Part shown: positions 8,013-16,676 of the stretch, piece after piece
Numbering within the stretch: the stretch's first letter is position 1
Layout: every line of letters begins with the position of its first letter
NCBI GenBank assembly: GCA_963812195.1
Contig: CAWEUI010000007.1
Span: 1 to 64,000 of the forward strand
Length of the DNA stretch: 64,000 nucleotides
Direction of reading: 5' to 3'
DNA from: ZC4RG30 sp963812195
GTDB lineage: Bacteria; Pseudomonadota; Gammaproteobacteria; Steroidobacterales; Steroidobacteraceae
Position numbers and translations under genes: made by a program
Notes under the pieces: generated by a model
Database searches by the model: none
What the model saw: only the letters and a program-made list of their open reading frames with translations
Told to the model about the DNA's origin: nothing

Positions 8013-8711
8013 TTACTTCTTGCCGCCTTCCTTCTTGGCCTCGGCAGCCGGCGCGGCCGCCTCGCCGGGCTTGGCCTCGCCGGCCGCCGGCGCGGCCGCA
8101 GCAGCCGCTTCGGCAGCAGCCGGCTCCGGCTCCTCGGCGCGCGGCGCGTGGATGGACACCACCGGCGCATTGCGACCCTGGTTCAGCTCCGGGACGCTCA
8201 CCCCGTCAGGCAGCTTCAGGTCCTTCATGAAGATGGTGTCGTGCAGGTTCATCTCCGCCATGTCCACTTCTATGGCCTCAGGCAGATCCTTGGGCAGGCA
8301 GGTGATCTCGATATCGGTCTTCAGGTGCGAGACCAGGCCCCCCTGCAGCTTCACGCCCGGGCAGGTGGCCGCGTTCAGGAAGTGCAACGGAATGTGGATG
8401 CGGATGGCCTGGTCGGCCAGCACGCGCTGCAGGTCCACATGCACCACGAGGTTCTTCGCCGGGTGCATCTGGATGTCCTTGATGATGGCCTGGGTTTGCT
8501 GGCCGTCCAGGCTGAGGTTGATGATGCTCGAGTAGAACTTCTCGTCGCCCACCATCGTCAACAGGTTCTGCTGGTCCAGTGTGACGTTCTGCGGCTCGCC
8601 CGTGCCACCGTACAGGATGGCCGGCACCTTGCCCGCGCGACGCAGGCGGCGGCTCGCACCCTTGCCCTGGTCGTTGCGCGAGTCGGCGCCAACGTTGAAT
8701 GACTTCTTCAT
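8013..8711 (-). CDS. rplY: 50S ribosomal protein L25/general stress protein Ctc
   Basis: This is the 5S rRNA-binding ribosomal protein of the long (CTC) form. The L25 domain covers residues 1-95 (DQGKGASRRLRRAGKVPAIL, then YGG), the TL5 beta domain follows, and a low-complexity Ala/Glu/Pro/Lys tail occupies the last 45 residues, common in proteobacterial versions. Start chosen: ATG at 8711 (MKKSFNVGA), preceded by GGAGAG. An upstream in-frame ATG would add 36 unrelated residues overlapping prs. Length 232. Confidence 0.95.
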   Translation of the reverse strand: MKKSFNVGADSRNDQGKGASRRLRRAGKVPAILYGGTGEPQNVTLDQQNLLTMVGDEKFYSSIINLSLDGQQTQAIIKDIQMHPAKNLVVHVDLQRVLADQAIRIHIPLHFLNAATCPGVKLQGGLVSHLKTDIEITCLPKDLPEAIEVDMAEMNLHDTIFMKDLKLPDGVSVPELNQGRNAPVVSIHAPRAEEPEPAAAEAAAAAAPAAGEAKPGEAAAPAAEAKKEGGKK

Positions 8712-8781
8712 TTCTCTCTCCGGTTGTTGCAACTGGCGGGCGCCGCGACCAGCACCCACCCCATACGCCTGCCCGATGTCA

Positions 8782-9735
8782 TCAATCGATGTACATCGAG
8801 CTGACAGATTCCTCGTCACGGATGCGGCGGATTGTTTCCGCCAGCAGCTCCGCCACGCTCAGGACCCTGATCCGCCCGCAGTCGCGCGCGGCCGGCGCCA
8901 GCGGAATGGTGTCGGTGACCACCAGCTCGTCCAGCGCGGAGCCGGCGATGCGCTCCACGGCCTTGCCGGACAACACCGGATGCGTGATGTAGGCCACCAC
9001 CTTCAGCGCGCCCTGCTCCTTCAACGCCTCGGCCGCCTGGCACAGGGTGCCGGCCGTGTCGACCAGGTCGTCGATCAGCACGCAGCTGCGGTCCCGCACG
9101 TCACCGATGATGTTCATCACCTTGACTTCATTGGCGCGCGGGCGGCGCTTGTCGATGATGGCCAGGTCCACGTCGTCGAGCTGCTTGGCCAGGGCGCGGG
9201 CGCGCACCACGCCGCCCACGTCGGGCGACACCACCACCATGTTCTTGTAGCGCTGGCGCCAGGCATCGCCCAGCAGCACCGGCGAACCATAGACATTGTC
9301 CACCGGGATATCGAAGAACCCGGTGATCTGGTCGGCGTGCAGATCCACGGTCAGCACGCGATCCGCGCCGGCCATGGTGATCATGTTGGCCACCAGCTTG
9401 GCCGTGATCGGTGCGCGCGCGCCGCGCGGACGGCGGTCCTGGCGGGCGTAACCGAAATACGGGATAACCGCCGTGATGCTGGTTGCCGACGCGCGCCGTG
9501 CCGCATCGATCATCACCAGCAGTTCCATCAGTCGGTCGTTGGTTGGCGGGCAGGTGGATTGCAGGATGAACACGTCGCGACCGCGTACGTTCTCCATCAG
9601 CTCGACGTTGACCTCGCCGTCGCTGAAGCGGCCCACGGAGGCGCGACCCAGCGGCACCATCAGGTGCCGGGCGATGTCATGGGCCAGCGCCTCGTTGGCG
9701 TTGCCCGTGAAAAGCGCCATCGACTGGCCGTCCAC
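8782..9735 (-). CDS. prs: Ribose-phosphate pyrophosphokinase (PRPP synthetase)
   Basis: Makes PRPP from ribose 5-phosphate and ATP for nucleotides, His, Trp and NAD. Family motifs are clear: the ATP-binding FSDGEVNVEL and YFGYARQDRRPR regions, the metal-binding VDLHADQITGFF segment, KRRP, and the PRPP loop VLIDDLVDTAGT. The length of 317 is normal and the frame intact. First gene of the prs-rplY-pth-ychF run. Confidence 0.97.
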   Translation of the reverse strand: MDGQSMALFTGNANEALAHDIARHLMVPLGRASVGRFSDGEVNVELMENVRGRDVFILQSTCPPTNDRLMELLVMIDAARRASATSITAVIPYFGYARQDRRPRGARAPITAKLVANMITMAGADRVLTVDLHADQITGFFDIPVDNVYGSPVLLGDAWRQRYKNMVVVSPDVGGVVRARALAKQLDDVDLAIIDKRRPRANEVKVMNIIGDVRDRSCVLIDDLVDTAGTLCQAAEALKEQGALKVVAYITHPVLSGKAVERIAGSALDELVVTDTIPLAPAARDCGRIRVLSVAELLAETIRRIRDEESVSSMYID

Positions 9736-9778
9736 TTGCTAACCTCTTGAATTTACAGGATATGCGCCGGGGGGCGCG

Positions 9779-9784
9779 ATTATA
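9779..9784 (-). promoter_or_regulatory. Probable -10 element of prs
   Basis: A perfect TATAAT on the minus strand, 43 bases upstream of the prs ATG. No good -35 hexamer is visible at 16-18 bases. A G-rich hairpin (9764-9777) would be at or near the 5' end of the transcript. Confidence 0.45.
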
Positions 9785-10098
9785 GCGACAGACCCCGGCC
9801 GGCGGGGGGCAATTTGGCCCTCTGGCGCCCGGTCCCACCCCGCAATCGCGCACCGTACCAGGAAAGGGCCGGGCGGCGGCGGGCGGACCTCCTCGGGAAC
9901 TCGCCCCGTACGGGACGGCGGGCGCGGCACTGAAGATCGGCCTTTGCCGCAGAGCGGTACGCTGGTTGCATCACCGCTCGACCTGCTCAGGCACATCGCC
10001 ACATGCAAGCGCATGCAGAACTGACGCGGCTCGAGATTGCACCAACGAGCACTCGCTTGCTGTGCGCAAACACTCCTGCGCATAGCGCAAGACCAATA

Positions 10099-10122
10099 CA
10101 TATCGGGCGATGTGACGATATG
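10099..10122. promoter_or_regulatory. Inverted repeat upstream of secreted protein gene
   Basis: CATATCG (10099-10105) and CGATATG (10116-10122) are perfect inverted arms with a 10-base spacer, 84 bases upstream of the ATG at 10207. Operator-like; no known binding protein is implied. Confidence 0.35.
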
Positions 10123-10206
10123 CGAACGCATGCGCGGATGGGCAGCGGGCCAAATGAATCTCAAGATCTGTATCATTCAGTGACGATGAATCAAGGACGG
10201 ACGCCC

Positions 10207-10821
10207 ATGAAGATTGCGATTTGGCCAGGATTGGCGGCGCTGTGTATCTGCAGCATTCCTCTACATGTCCACGCCGCCGCGGATGGCGCCACGGCAGACC
10301 GGCCAGCGGTGCAGACGAAGAGTCTGCGCGCGTTGCGCAAGGACATGAACAAGGCCCAGCGGCGCTTTCTCTCTCTTTACAACAGGGTCAACCGCGATAC
10401 CGATCAGCGGCTGTCCTGCACCGACAGCGCTCCCACTGGTTCACGCCTGACCAAGCGCTCGTGCTCGACACGGGCGCAGACCCGCGCGCAGGAGGAAGAG
10501 GCACGCAACTACCTCGGCGCCATGGACACGATCAGCGCCGACCAGTCGCAGCGCGCCGCCGCCGCGGCGGATGCGCAGGCCACGGCGCAGCGGGGCGGAG
10601 CACTGACCAGCGAGCAATCCGCGGCAATGGCGGGGGCACAGAACCCGGACTCGGCCATCGACACCAGGAGCGGTGAAGCGGCCAGCAAGGTCTCGAATCG
10701 GGCGTTGGAGTTCCAGCAGAACCTGCAGAAGCTTTTCGAGAAGCACCCGGATCTGCGCGAGCGCTACGATGAGTTCGTGACGGCCCGCAAGCGCTACCTG
10801 GATGCGGGTGGGAGTCCGTAA
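10207..10821 (+). CDS. Secreted protein of unknown function (YNxVN-C-PTG-C family), copy A
   Basis: A 204-residue protein with a signal peptide (MKIAIWPGLAALCICSIPLH, then VHAAADG). Residues 39-100 contain LRKDMNKAQRRFLSLYNRVN, then a Cys at 71, PTGSRLTKR and a Cys at 86. The middle (105-165) is Ala/Gln-rich and low-complexity, and the C-terminus is helical with EKHPDLRERYDEFVTARKRY. It is clearly homologous to the protein encoded convergently at 10890-11459: the same motif order, the same 15-residue Cys spacing and a similar C-terminal KRY. The ATG at 10207 is chosen because the longer frame adds 68 residues before the signal peptide. Periplasmic or surface location is inferred; the Cys pair suggests a disulfide. 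Function unknown. Confidence 0.75.
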   Translation: MKIAIWPGLAALCICSIPLHVHAAADGATADRPAVQTKSLRALRKDMNKAQRRFLSLYNRVNRDTDQRLSCTDSAPTGSRLTKRSCSTRAQTRAQEEEARNYLGAMDTISADQSQRAAAAADAQATAQRGGALTSEQSAAMAGAQNPDSAIDTRSGEAASKVSNRALEFQQNLQKLFEKHPDLRERYDEFVTARKRYLDAGGSP

Positions 10822-10841
10822 GCAGCTAATGGCGCGGTAGC

Positions 10842-10886
10842 GCCGCCGCTGGCGGCAATCGCCGCAGCCGCTTCCCGGGCTGCGGC
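10842..10886. terminator. Two hairpins between convergent paralogues
   Basis: GCCGCC-GCT-GGCGGC (10842-10856) is followed by GCCGCAGCC (10861-10869) pairing with GGCTGCGGC (10878-10886). They fill the 68-base gap between the two convergent genes. There is no T tract on either side, so these are at best bidirectional structural terminators. Confidence 0.5.
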
Positions 10887-10889
10887 TAT

Positions 10890-11459
10890 CTACTTCTCGA
10901 AGCGGAACCACTCGTGGTTCGTGACCATCTGCGCGTGCCGCTTGTCGTATCGCTTCCCGAGCTCCTCACGTTCACGCACCAGCTTCAGCAGGCGCGGATC
11001 GCTGTTGACCACCTGCAGGAAGTGCTTCTCGAAGTCGAGCTCCCGCGCCTGCGCCACCATGTCGGCCGGCGGGGCGGTATGGCCATCCAGCAGTGACTGC
11101 GCCTCCAGCGCCTGGGCGTCTTCGATGAACTCCACCCGGCACACGCGCTCCTTGATGATGCGGCCGGTGGGCTTCTCGATGTGGCAGTTCACATTGAAGT
11201 CCTTGTCCTTGTTCACCTTGTTGTAGAGCGCGTAGAACTGGTCCTCGACCTTGACCATCTTCTTGCGCAGCTTCCACAGCGGCGAACCCTCGACCAGCAC
11301 CTCATTCAGGATCTGCTGATGTCCGTTCTGCGACATGGCGACACCGGACGCGGCGGACGCCGCGGATGCACCATTTGCGTCCGCCGTTCCCGACGCCGCC
11401 GTTGCCGCCACTGGCAGCCCCGAGACAAGCAGCACTGCAAGGGTTACGCGTTTGTTCAT
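10890..11459 (-). CDS. Secreted protein of unknown function (YNxVN-C-PTG-C family), copy B
   Basis: A 189-residue protein with a signal peptide (MNKRVTLAVLLVSGLPVAAT), then a Ser/Ala-rich linker. Residues 61-115 read LWKLRKKMVKVEDQFYALYN, KVNKDKDFNVNC (Cys 92), PTG and ERVC (Cys 107). The C-terminus has DPRLLKLVREREELGKRYDK. It is paralogous to the 10207-10821 product. The ATG at 11459 overlaps the stop of the upstream 11456-12007 gene (ATGA), so the two are translationally coupled. I have no function for this family; similar PTG-containing secreted proteins seem familiar from Xanthomonadales genomes, but that is recollection and not a search. Confidence 0.8.
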   Translation of the reverse strand: MNKRVTLAVLLVSGLPVAATAASGTADANGASAASAASGVAMSQNGHQQILNEVLVEGSPLWKLRKKMVKVEDQFYALYNKVNKDKDFNVNCHIEKPTGRIIKERVCRVEFIEDAQALEAQSLLDGHTAPPADMVAQARELDFEKHFLQVVNSDPRLLKLVREREELGKRYDKRHAQMVTNHEWFRFEK

Positions 11460-12007
11460 CGATCCCGGTCCAACAGTCCCCGCGCGGCGCGATCCGCTTT
11501 GATCTCTCCCTGCGTTTCCTTGATCTTGTCGTAGGTGGCGTTGACTTCGTCGCGCGCCTGTTTCAGTTGCGCGGCGTAGGTGTCCTTGGACGTGAAGTTG
11601 TTCGGGTGCTTCTCGTCCCAATCCAGCGCGTTCCTGATCTGCTGGAGCCAGACGCGGATGTTGCCACCGGCCCAGTCACTGATTCCTGGTCCGAAAGCCT
11701 TCTTGGCCTGCTCGAACAGCGCCGGATCACCCTTCTCGGGCATCTCGGGGTGAGCCAGCAGATGCTGCCTGAAGCGGATCTCTCCCACGTAATACCAGAG
11801 CGTGGCTTCATCGCGCTTGCCGGCCCTGAACAACTTTGCCGAGTAGAGAAAGTAGAACATGGGATGGGAATCGGGCAGTTTCGCCTCGATCTCATCGTTC
11901 GGGAGCTTCTTGTTGGGAACCGCCTCGAGCTCCTTCTGCGTCAGTGGCGTTGCGCTGACTGCGACGGCGACCGCGAGCAGTGCGGCGGCAAGGAAAGACC
12001 TGCGCAT
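11456..12007 (-). CDS. Secreted alpha-helical protein of unknown function
   Basis: A 183-residue protein with a cleavable signal (MRRSFLAAALLAVAVAVSA) and a helical mature region. The first half (HPMFYFLYSAKLFRAGKRDE, then ATLWYYVGEIRFRQHL) resembles a tetratricopeptide or immunity-like helical pair. The second half (DWAGGNIRVWLQQIRNALDW) is followed by a probable coiled coil (AAQLKQARDEVNATYDKIKE). Start at 12007 is supported by GGAGG seven bases upstream; an in-frame ATG eight codons earlier lacks this. Coupled by ATGA overlap to the secreted family protein downstream. No family recognised. Confidence 0.75.
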   Translation of the reverse strand: MRRSFLAAALLAVAVAVSATPLTQKELEAVPNKKLPNDEIEAKLPDSHPMFYFLYSAKLFRAGKRDEATLWYYVGEIRFRQHLLAHPEMPEKGDPALFEQAKKAFGPGISDWAGGNIRVWLQQIRNALDWDEKHPNNFTSKDTYAAQLKQARDEVNATYDKIKETQGEIKADRAARGLLDRDR

Positions 12008-12030
12008 GATTACACCTCCTTCAATATCCA

Positions 12031-12054
12031 AGGGCGGGTGTCTCCACCCGCCCT
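12031..12054. terminator. Strong hairpin between TonB receptor and secreted-protein operon
   Basis: AGGGCGGGTG (12031-12040) and CACCCGCCCT (12045-12054) form a perfect 10-base stem with a TCTC loop. A second, weaker stem GGGCGGC/GCCGCCC lies at 12082-12100. They follow the receptor stop at 12115 and end about ten bases before the GGAGG site of the next gene. With no T tract, attenuation or mRNA-end protection is as likely as termination. Confidence 0.5.
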
Positions 12055-12114
12055 GGACAATCGATCATGTTTTGGCGGAACGGGCGGCGCCATGCCGCCC
12101 TTCCCTTCAGCCGC

Positions 12115-15100
12115 TTACAGGGACCACTTGACGCCCACGAAGTAGCTGCGTCCCAGCCGGTCATACACACCATTGGCAATGGTGCCCTCGCTGTAGCCCT
12201 GGCCAAAGCCCTGCGCATTGATGTTGTTCTGGTCACCCGGGTCCCTGTTCTGCAGGGGCGGATTCACATCAAGCAGGTTGTCCACGCCGGCGCGCACCCG
12301 GATGTTGCGGCCCACCGAGTAACCCAGCGACAGACCAAGCACGTCGTAGGCGCCGATACCCGTCTGCCGGTAGTTCGTTACCCACGAAGTTGCCGAAGCT
12401 GGTCAGCGGCGCATAGTGGCGCCAGTTGATCGACGCATTGAACGGGCCATTGAAGTAGCCGAAGTTGTTGGTGAAGCTCCAGCGCACACCACCGTAGCCG
12501 GCGACGCCCGTGTAGTCGTCGAACGGCGCGCCCTGGATGCTCTGGCGCTTGTCGTGAATCATGTAGCTGGCGTTGGCGCCATACGAGACACGACCCGGAA
12601 CCATCAGACCGAAGTCGGACAGCGACGCGCTCCAGTTGAAGGAGAAGTCCACGCCCGAGCTGACGATCGAGCCGACGTTCTCGTACGGCTGATCCTGGTT
12701 GGTGACCACGTTGCCGGTCGCCGGGTCGCGCACGATCAGCGAGCAGGCGTCCGGCGCGGCAGCCGCGGCAAGCGCCGCGTCACTGTCGGTGCCATCACCC
12801 TTCAAGGCGGCCAGAGCCGAGTTGAACGACGTATCGAAGCAACCCTGCAACGGCGAACCCGTGGCGGTAGCCAGCTGCGGCGTGAAGATCGCATTGGCGA
12901 CATTGATCTTGAACCAGTCCACCGTGGTGGTGAAACGCGCCAGCGGATGCTCGAACGGCGAACGCCACACCAGGCCCAGGGTCCAGGTATCCGACTTCTC
13001 GTTCTTCAGGTTCGGGTTGCCGACCGCATTGACGCCCACGAACCAGTAGCTGAACGACTTGAAGGCGTTGTCACTGGTGTAGTAGGCCGAGGCGCCCGTT
13101 GCTCCCATCTGGTACTCGCACAATGCCCGGACCTTGGCGGCATCGGGATTGAGGGTGGGATTGGCGCTGTAGGCGGCGCCACGCAGGGTGGGCCAGAACT
13201 GCGGCGGAACACACGTCGCCCGGCCCGATCTGCACCGCAGAGGTACCCGGGTCGAACAGTTCCACCAGGTTGGGCGCACGGTTGGCGCGCTGGAAGCCAC
13301 CGCGCAGGCGGAAGTCCGGCGTAAGGGCCCAGTCCGCCAGCGCCTTCCAGGTCGAAACCGGTCCGGCGTACTTGTAGTCCGAATAGCGATAGCCCAGTTC
13401 CAGATTCAGGTGCGTGACCAACGGCAGGTCCCGCAGCACCGGCACCAGCAGTTCGGTGAAGCCTTCCTTCACGTTGTCCTGCGCATCGTTCGGCGGGCTG
13501 GTGTGGGTGCTGGCTCTGTGCGTCGCCGATGTAGTCGATGCTGATGATGTCCGGCGGGGCGAACTTGAACCGGTTCTGGCGCCAGCCCGCACCAAGGGCA
13601 AAGCGCAGGTCGCCGGCAGGCAGCTCGAACAGGCCGCCCTGGATCGAGCCCTCGGCCGCATCCTGCATCATGGTGGTGATGCCGACCGGGCTGACCGTTA
13701 CACCGTCGATGCAGTCCTGCGACACCGACTGCCCCGGGTACAGCGAGGGATACAGCGCCGGGCCCAGGCCGCTGGTGCAGTTCAGGGTGGCATGCGGAAA
13801 GATCGTGCTGCTCGGGGGAGCCACGTTGCTGTCGATGGCTGCACCGGCGCCATAGTTCGGCAGGGCCATCAGCGCGCGCAGCGCATCCAGGGAATACGCG
13901 TTCACACCGATGGTCGTGGTGCGCGATTGGCCGTAGGAGTTATAGACGTCGTAGGACCAGTCGCGGAAAGGCAGGTCGCCGCTGAAACCATTGATGATCT
14001 GGAAATTCAGCTGATCGCTTTCCGAACCGGCTTGCGGGGTCAGGTGGCCGTCGGGAAGGCGACGGCGTAGGGCGCAGTCCGAGCCGCATCGGCGCGACTA
14101 TCCAGCAATTGCTTCACTTCCGCAGGTACCGGGTAGTTCACGCCGCGATCGTAAGGAATCGCGAGCGCCGAGTTGAACTGGATCAAGGCCGGCGTCGACA
14201 GATACTCGCTTTTCGACTTCGCGAAGGTGGCCTGCGTGTAGAAGCGGATGCTGTCGGTGAAGTCGTAGTGCGCCGAGGTGAACAGCGAGTAGCGGGTCAG
14301 CGGGTTCGACATGCGGGTCGTCATGTCGTTCTGGCCCCAGGTCCCGGTCACGGCGTTGATCTTGTAGTTGTAGCCGTCGTTCAACTGGGCCAGCAACGCG
14401 CCTTCCGGATCGCCCGGCACGAAGATCGGTGCCGTTCGGGTTGACCTGGATGCCCGAGTTGACCGGCACAGTGCCGGCCACGCAAGTGGAAATATGCGAC
14501 TGGCAGATCGCGTCCATGACCGCCTGGACGGGTTGGCGGGGGCCGGTCCGGGCTGAGCCGCGGTAGTGGGCAGGATCTCGACCATGGGTGCGCTCGCGCC
14601 CGCGCCAATGTTCGGGTTGGCGTACTGCCACTTGTAGATGTCGCGCTTGCTCTGGTAGGCGGGGCCGCGGACATGAATACTCCAGCCCGACCAGCGCATT
14701 GCCGCGACCATCGCCGAAGTTGCCGCCCATCAGGCCGGACAACCGGAAGTTCTTGTTGTCGCCCACCTCGGCGATGCCGTACTGCGCGTCGAGCTCGGCA
14801 CCCTGGTAGTTGTCCTTCAGGATGAAGTTCACCACGCCGGACACGGCGTCCGCGCCGTAGGTCGAGGAAGCGCCACCGGTGACGATCTCCACGCGCTGCA
14901 GGGCGGACGAGGGGATCGAGGAGGTATCCACCGAATAGCTGGCGTTGACCGGCACCAGACGCCGGCCATTCATCAGCACCAGCGTACGGTTGGCACCCAG
15001 ACCGCGCAGGCTCACCGCGGTCGCGCCGACTGTCTGGCTGGCGCTGTAGGTGTTGTTCGGATCCAGCCCCAGGCTGACCAGGCCGCCAGCAGTGAACTGG

Positions 15101-15474
15101 TCGGCCGCCTGGCCCTGCTGGGCGAGGCGCGCGCGGTCACCGGTTGGACCACCGAAACCCAGGCTCTGCGCAAACTGCGGCATCTGGTTCAGCGTGTCCT
15201 CCACCGAAATGTTGGCGCGGTTGTCGAACGCCTCGGAACTGACGACCACCGTCGGCGAGTTGGACTCCAGGTCCTTGCGTTTGATGCGCGAGCCGGTGAC
15301 TTGCACCTCGGCAAGCTGCGTTTCCTTCTTGTCTTTGGCTTTCGCATCATCGGACTGGCCGCTGTCGGCGGCGCGAACAGTCGGAATCGATGACAACTGC
15401 AGGATGAAACCCAGCGCAGCAGCAATAGCTACGCGCGTACTCCAAGACGCTGACTCAGCGTTGAATCTGACCAC
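12115..15474 (-). CDS. Large TonB-dependent receptor (OAR-like), at least seven frameshifts
   Basis: Pieced together, this is a receptor of about 1,100 residues. It has a signal peptide (ending PTVRAADSG), the TonB box region QLAEVQVTGSRIKRKDLESN, and a plug with SLRGLGANRTLVLMNGRRLV and GGASSTYGADAVSGVVNFIL. A large barrel follows and ends in LGRSYFVGVKWSL. Receptors with TGSRIKR and GLGxxRTLVLxNGRR are typical of Xanthomonadaceae/Steroidobacteraceae. Start GTG at 15474 with GGAGG nine bases upstream. Frame changes occur near 14680, 14540, 14432, 14035, 13510, 13215 and 12380, with conserved sequence continuing across each. Either a poorly polished region or a decaying gene. Lies upstream of, and on the same strand as, the two coupled secreted-protein genes. 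Confidence 0.8.
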
Positions 15475-15514
15475 GGACGCCCCCCTCCATTTCTTGTTTC
15501 TATAGCCCTAAGCA

Positions 15515-15544
15515 GGATGGTTCCACGCCATCCAGCGGCTGGAT
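15515..15544. promoter_or_regulatory. Overlapping dyads in the receptor promoter region
   Basis: GGATGG (15515-15520) with CCATCC (15528-15533), and ATCCAGC-G-GCTGGAT (15530-15544), overlap just upstream of a TATAGA -10-like element; a further CATCCAGC copy is at 15555-15562. This suggests a regulator site for the receptor gene starting at 15474. Confidence 0.35.
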
Positions 15545-15672
15545 ACTACAGCAACATCCAGCAAGCGACAGTGTGAATTCTGTGCTGCGCAACAAGACTG
15601 GTGATGCGATTGACGATTGTTCATGAGGCTTCGCAGAACGGCAATTACCAACCTTCTATCCGTGCTTCGACT

Positions 15673-15698
15673 CACAGCAGTTGCACGCAACTGCTGTG
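15673..15698. repeat. 26-base perfect palindrome downstream of tRNA-Gln
   Basis: CACAGCAGTTGC and GCAACTGCTGTG are perfect inverted arms separated by AC. It lies about 80 bases past the tRNA-Gln 3' end. With almost no loop and no T tract it looks more like a protein-binding dyad or recombination remnant than a terminator. Confidence 0.5.
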
Positions 15699-15777
15699 TC
15701 CGAAAATTTTCTTCGAATGCCGACGCATGCTGGCTTGGCGCGGAAGATGAATCCGGGCGCGGACACACTCATTTTAT

Positions 15778-15852
15778 TGGTTGGGGTGGGAGGATTCGAA
15801 CCTCCGGATGGCGGGATCAAAACCCGCTGCCTTACCTCTTGGCTACACCCCA
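15778..15852 (-). tRNA. tRNA-Gln (TTG anticodon)
   Basis: Acceptor TGGGGTG pairs with CACCCCA, D-arm TAGCCAAGAGGTAAGGCA, anticodon arm GCGGG-TTTTGAT-CCCGC with TTG, T-arm with GGTTCGAATCC, encoded CCA. It directly follows ispE on the same strand, as in many gammaproteobacteria. Confidence 0.95.
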
Positions 15853-15858
15853 AAACAT

Positions 15859-16674
15859 TCAGCAATCCAGACCCTGCACGACCCAGCACCGCCAGTGTCC
15901 GGCCAGCTCGGCGGCCAGTTCCTCGGCCGCGCCGCGTGTCTCGAAGGCAGTAAACACAGCGGCTCCGGTGCCCGTCAATCGCGGCTGCCAGCGCGCCAGT
16001 CGTTCGAACACAGCCTGCACCTGCGGGTAGCGCGCGCGCACCACCGGTTCAAACGCATTGTGGCCACCGCCGGCCGGCTGGGCGCGCATGGTGAGGCGCG
16101 GCGTATTCCGCGTCAATTCTGCCGCGGCAAACAATTCGCCGGTGGAAATGGAGATAGCCGGGTCGACGATCACAAACCAGCGCTTTGGCAATTGCAGCGG
16201 CGTGAGCTGCTCGCCTCGCCCGCTGGCAAACGCGTTGCGGCCGCGCACGAACACCGGCACATCCGAACCCAGGGCCAGGCCCAGCTGGGCCAGCCGCTCG
16301 AGCGGCCATTGCAGCCCCCATTGATCGTTCAATGCGCGCAGCACACAGGCCGCATCCGAGCTGCCTCCCCCAAGGCCTGCACCCGCCGGAATCCGCTTCC
16401 CGACGTGAATGCTGGCGCCCAGCGCTGATCCGCTGGCCTGCTGCAGCAATCGCGCCGCGCGCACTGTCAGGTCCTGCTCATCGCTCAAGCCGGACAGCAC
16501 GGGGTCGCTCGGCGCCGGCTCGCGCACGATGCGGCCATCGGCCCGGCTCTTGATATCGAGTTCGTCCTGCAGATCCACCAGCTGGAACACCGTCTCGATG
16601 TCGTGATACCCGTCCGGCCGCCGTCCCGTGACGTGCAGGAACAGGTTCAGCTTGGCCGGCGCCCGATAGCGCAT
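15859..16674 (-). CDS. ispE: 4-diphosphocytidyl-2-C-methyl-D-erythritol kinase
   Basis: GHMP kinase of the MEP isoprenoid pathway. It begins YRAPAKLNLFLHVTGRRPDG, with DGYHDIETVFQLVDLQDEL and the glycine-rich ATP loop IPAGAGLGGGSSDAACVL, and ends in LTGTGAAVFTAFET. Start chosen: ATG at 16674, two bases after the lolB stop; the longer open frame upstream is lolB read in another frame. 271 residues. Standard lolB-ispE-tRNA-Gln order. Confidence 0.95.
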   Translation of the reverse strand: MRYRAPAKLNLFLHVTGRRPDGYHDIETVFQLVDLQDELDIKSRADGRIVREPAPSDPVLSGLSDEQDLTVRAARLLQQASGSALGASIHVGKRIPAGAGLGGGSSDAACVLRALNDQWGLQWPLERLAQLGLALGSDVPVFVRGRNAFASGRGEQLTPLQLPKRWFVIVDPAISISTGELFAAAELTRNTPRLTMRAQPAGGGHNAFEPVVRARYPQVQAVFERLARWQPRLTGTGAAVFTAFETRGAAEELAAELAGHWRCWVVQGLDC

Positions 16675-16676
16675 GT

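Larger units (their letters stand above)
9736..10206. other. 471-base gap between divergent prs and a secreted-protein gene
   Basis: No coding sequence is supported here. On the prs side there is a -10-like TATAAT (minus strand, 9784 to 9779) and a GCGCC/GGCGC hairpin (9764-9777) in the leader. On the other side is a CATATCG/CGATATG dyad (10099-10122). The middle (about 9800-10090) shows nothing I can name. Confidence 0.6.
15475..15777. other. 303-base gap upstream of the OAR-like receptor
   Basis: No gene is supported. It holds a -10-like TATAGA on the minus strand (15504 to 15499), overlapping dyads at 15515-15544, a perfect 12-base-arm palindrome at 15673-15698 and an AT palindrome GAAAATTTTC (15702-15711). 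The G+C content is lower than in the neighbouring genes. Confidence 0.55.
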
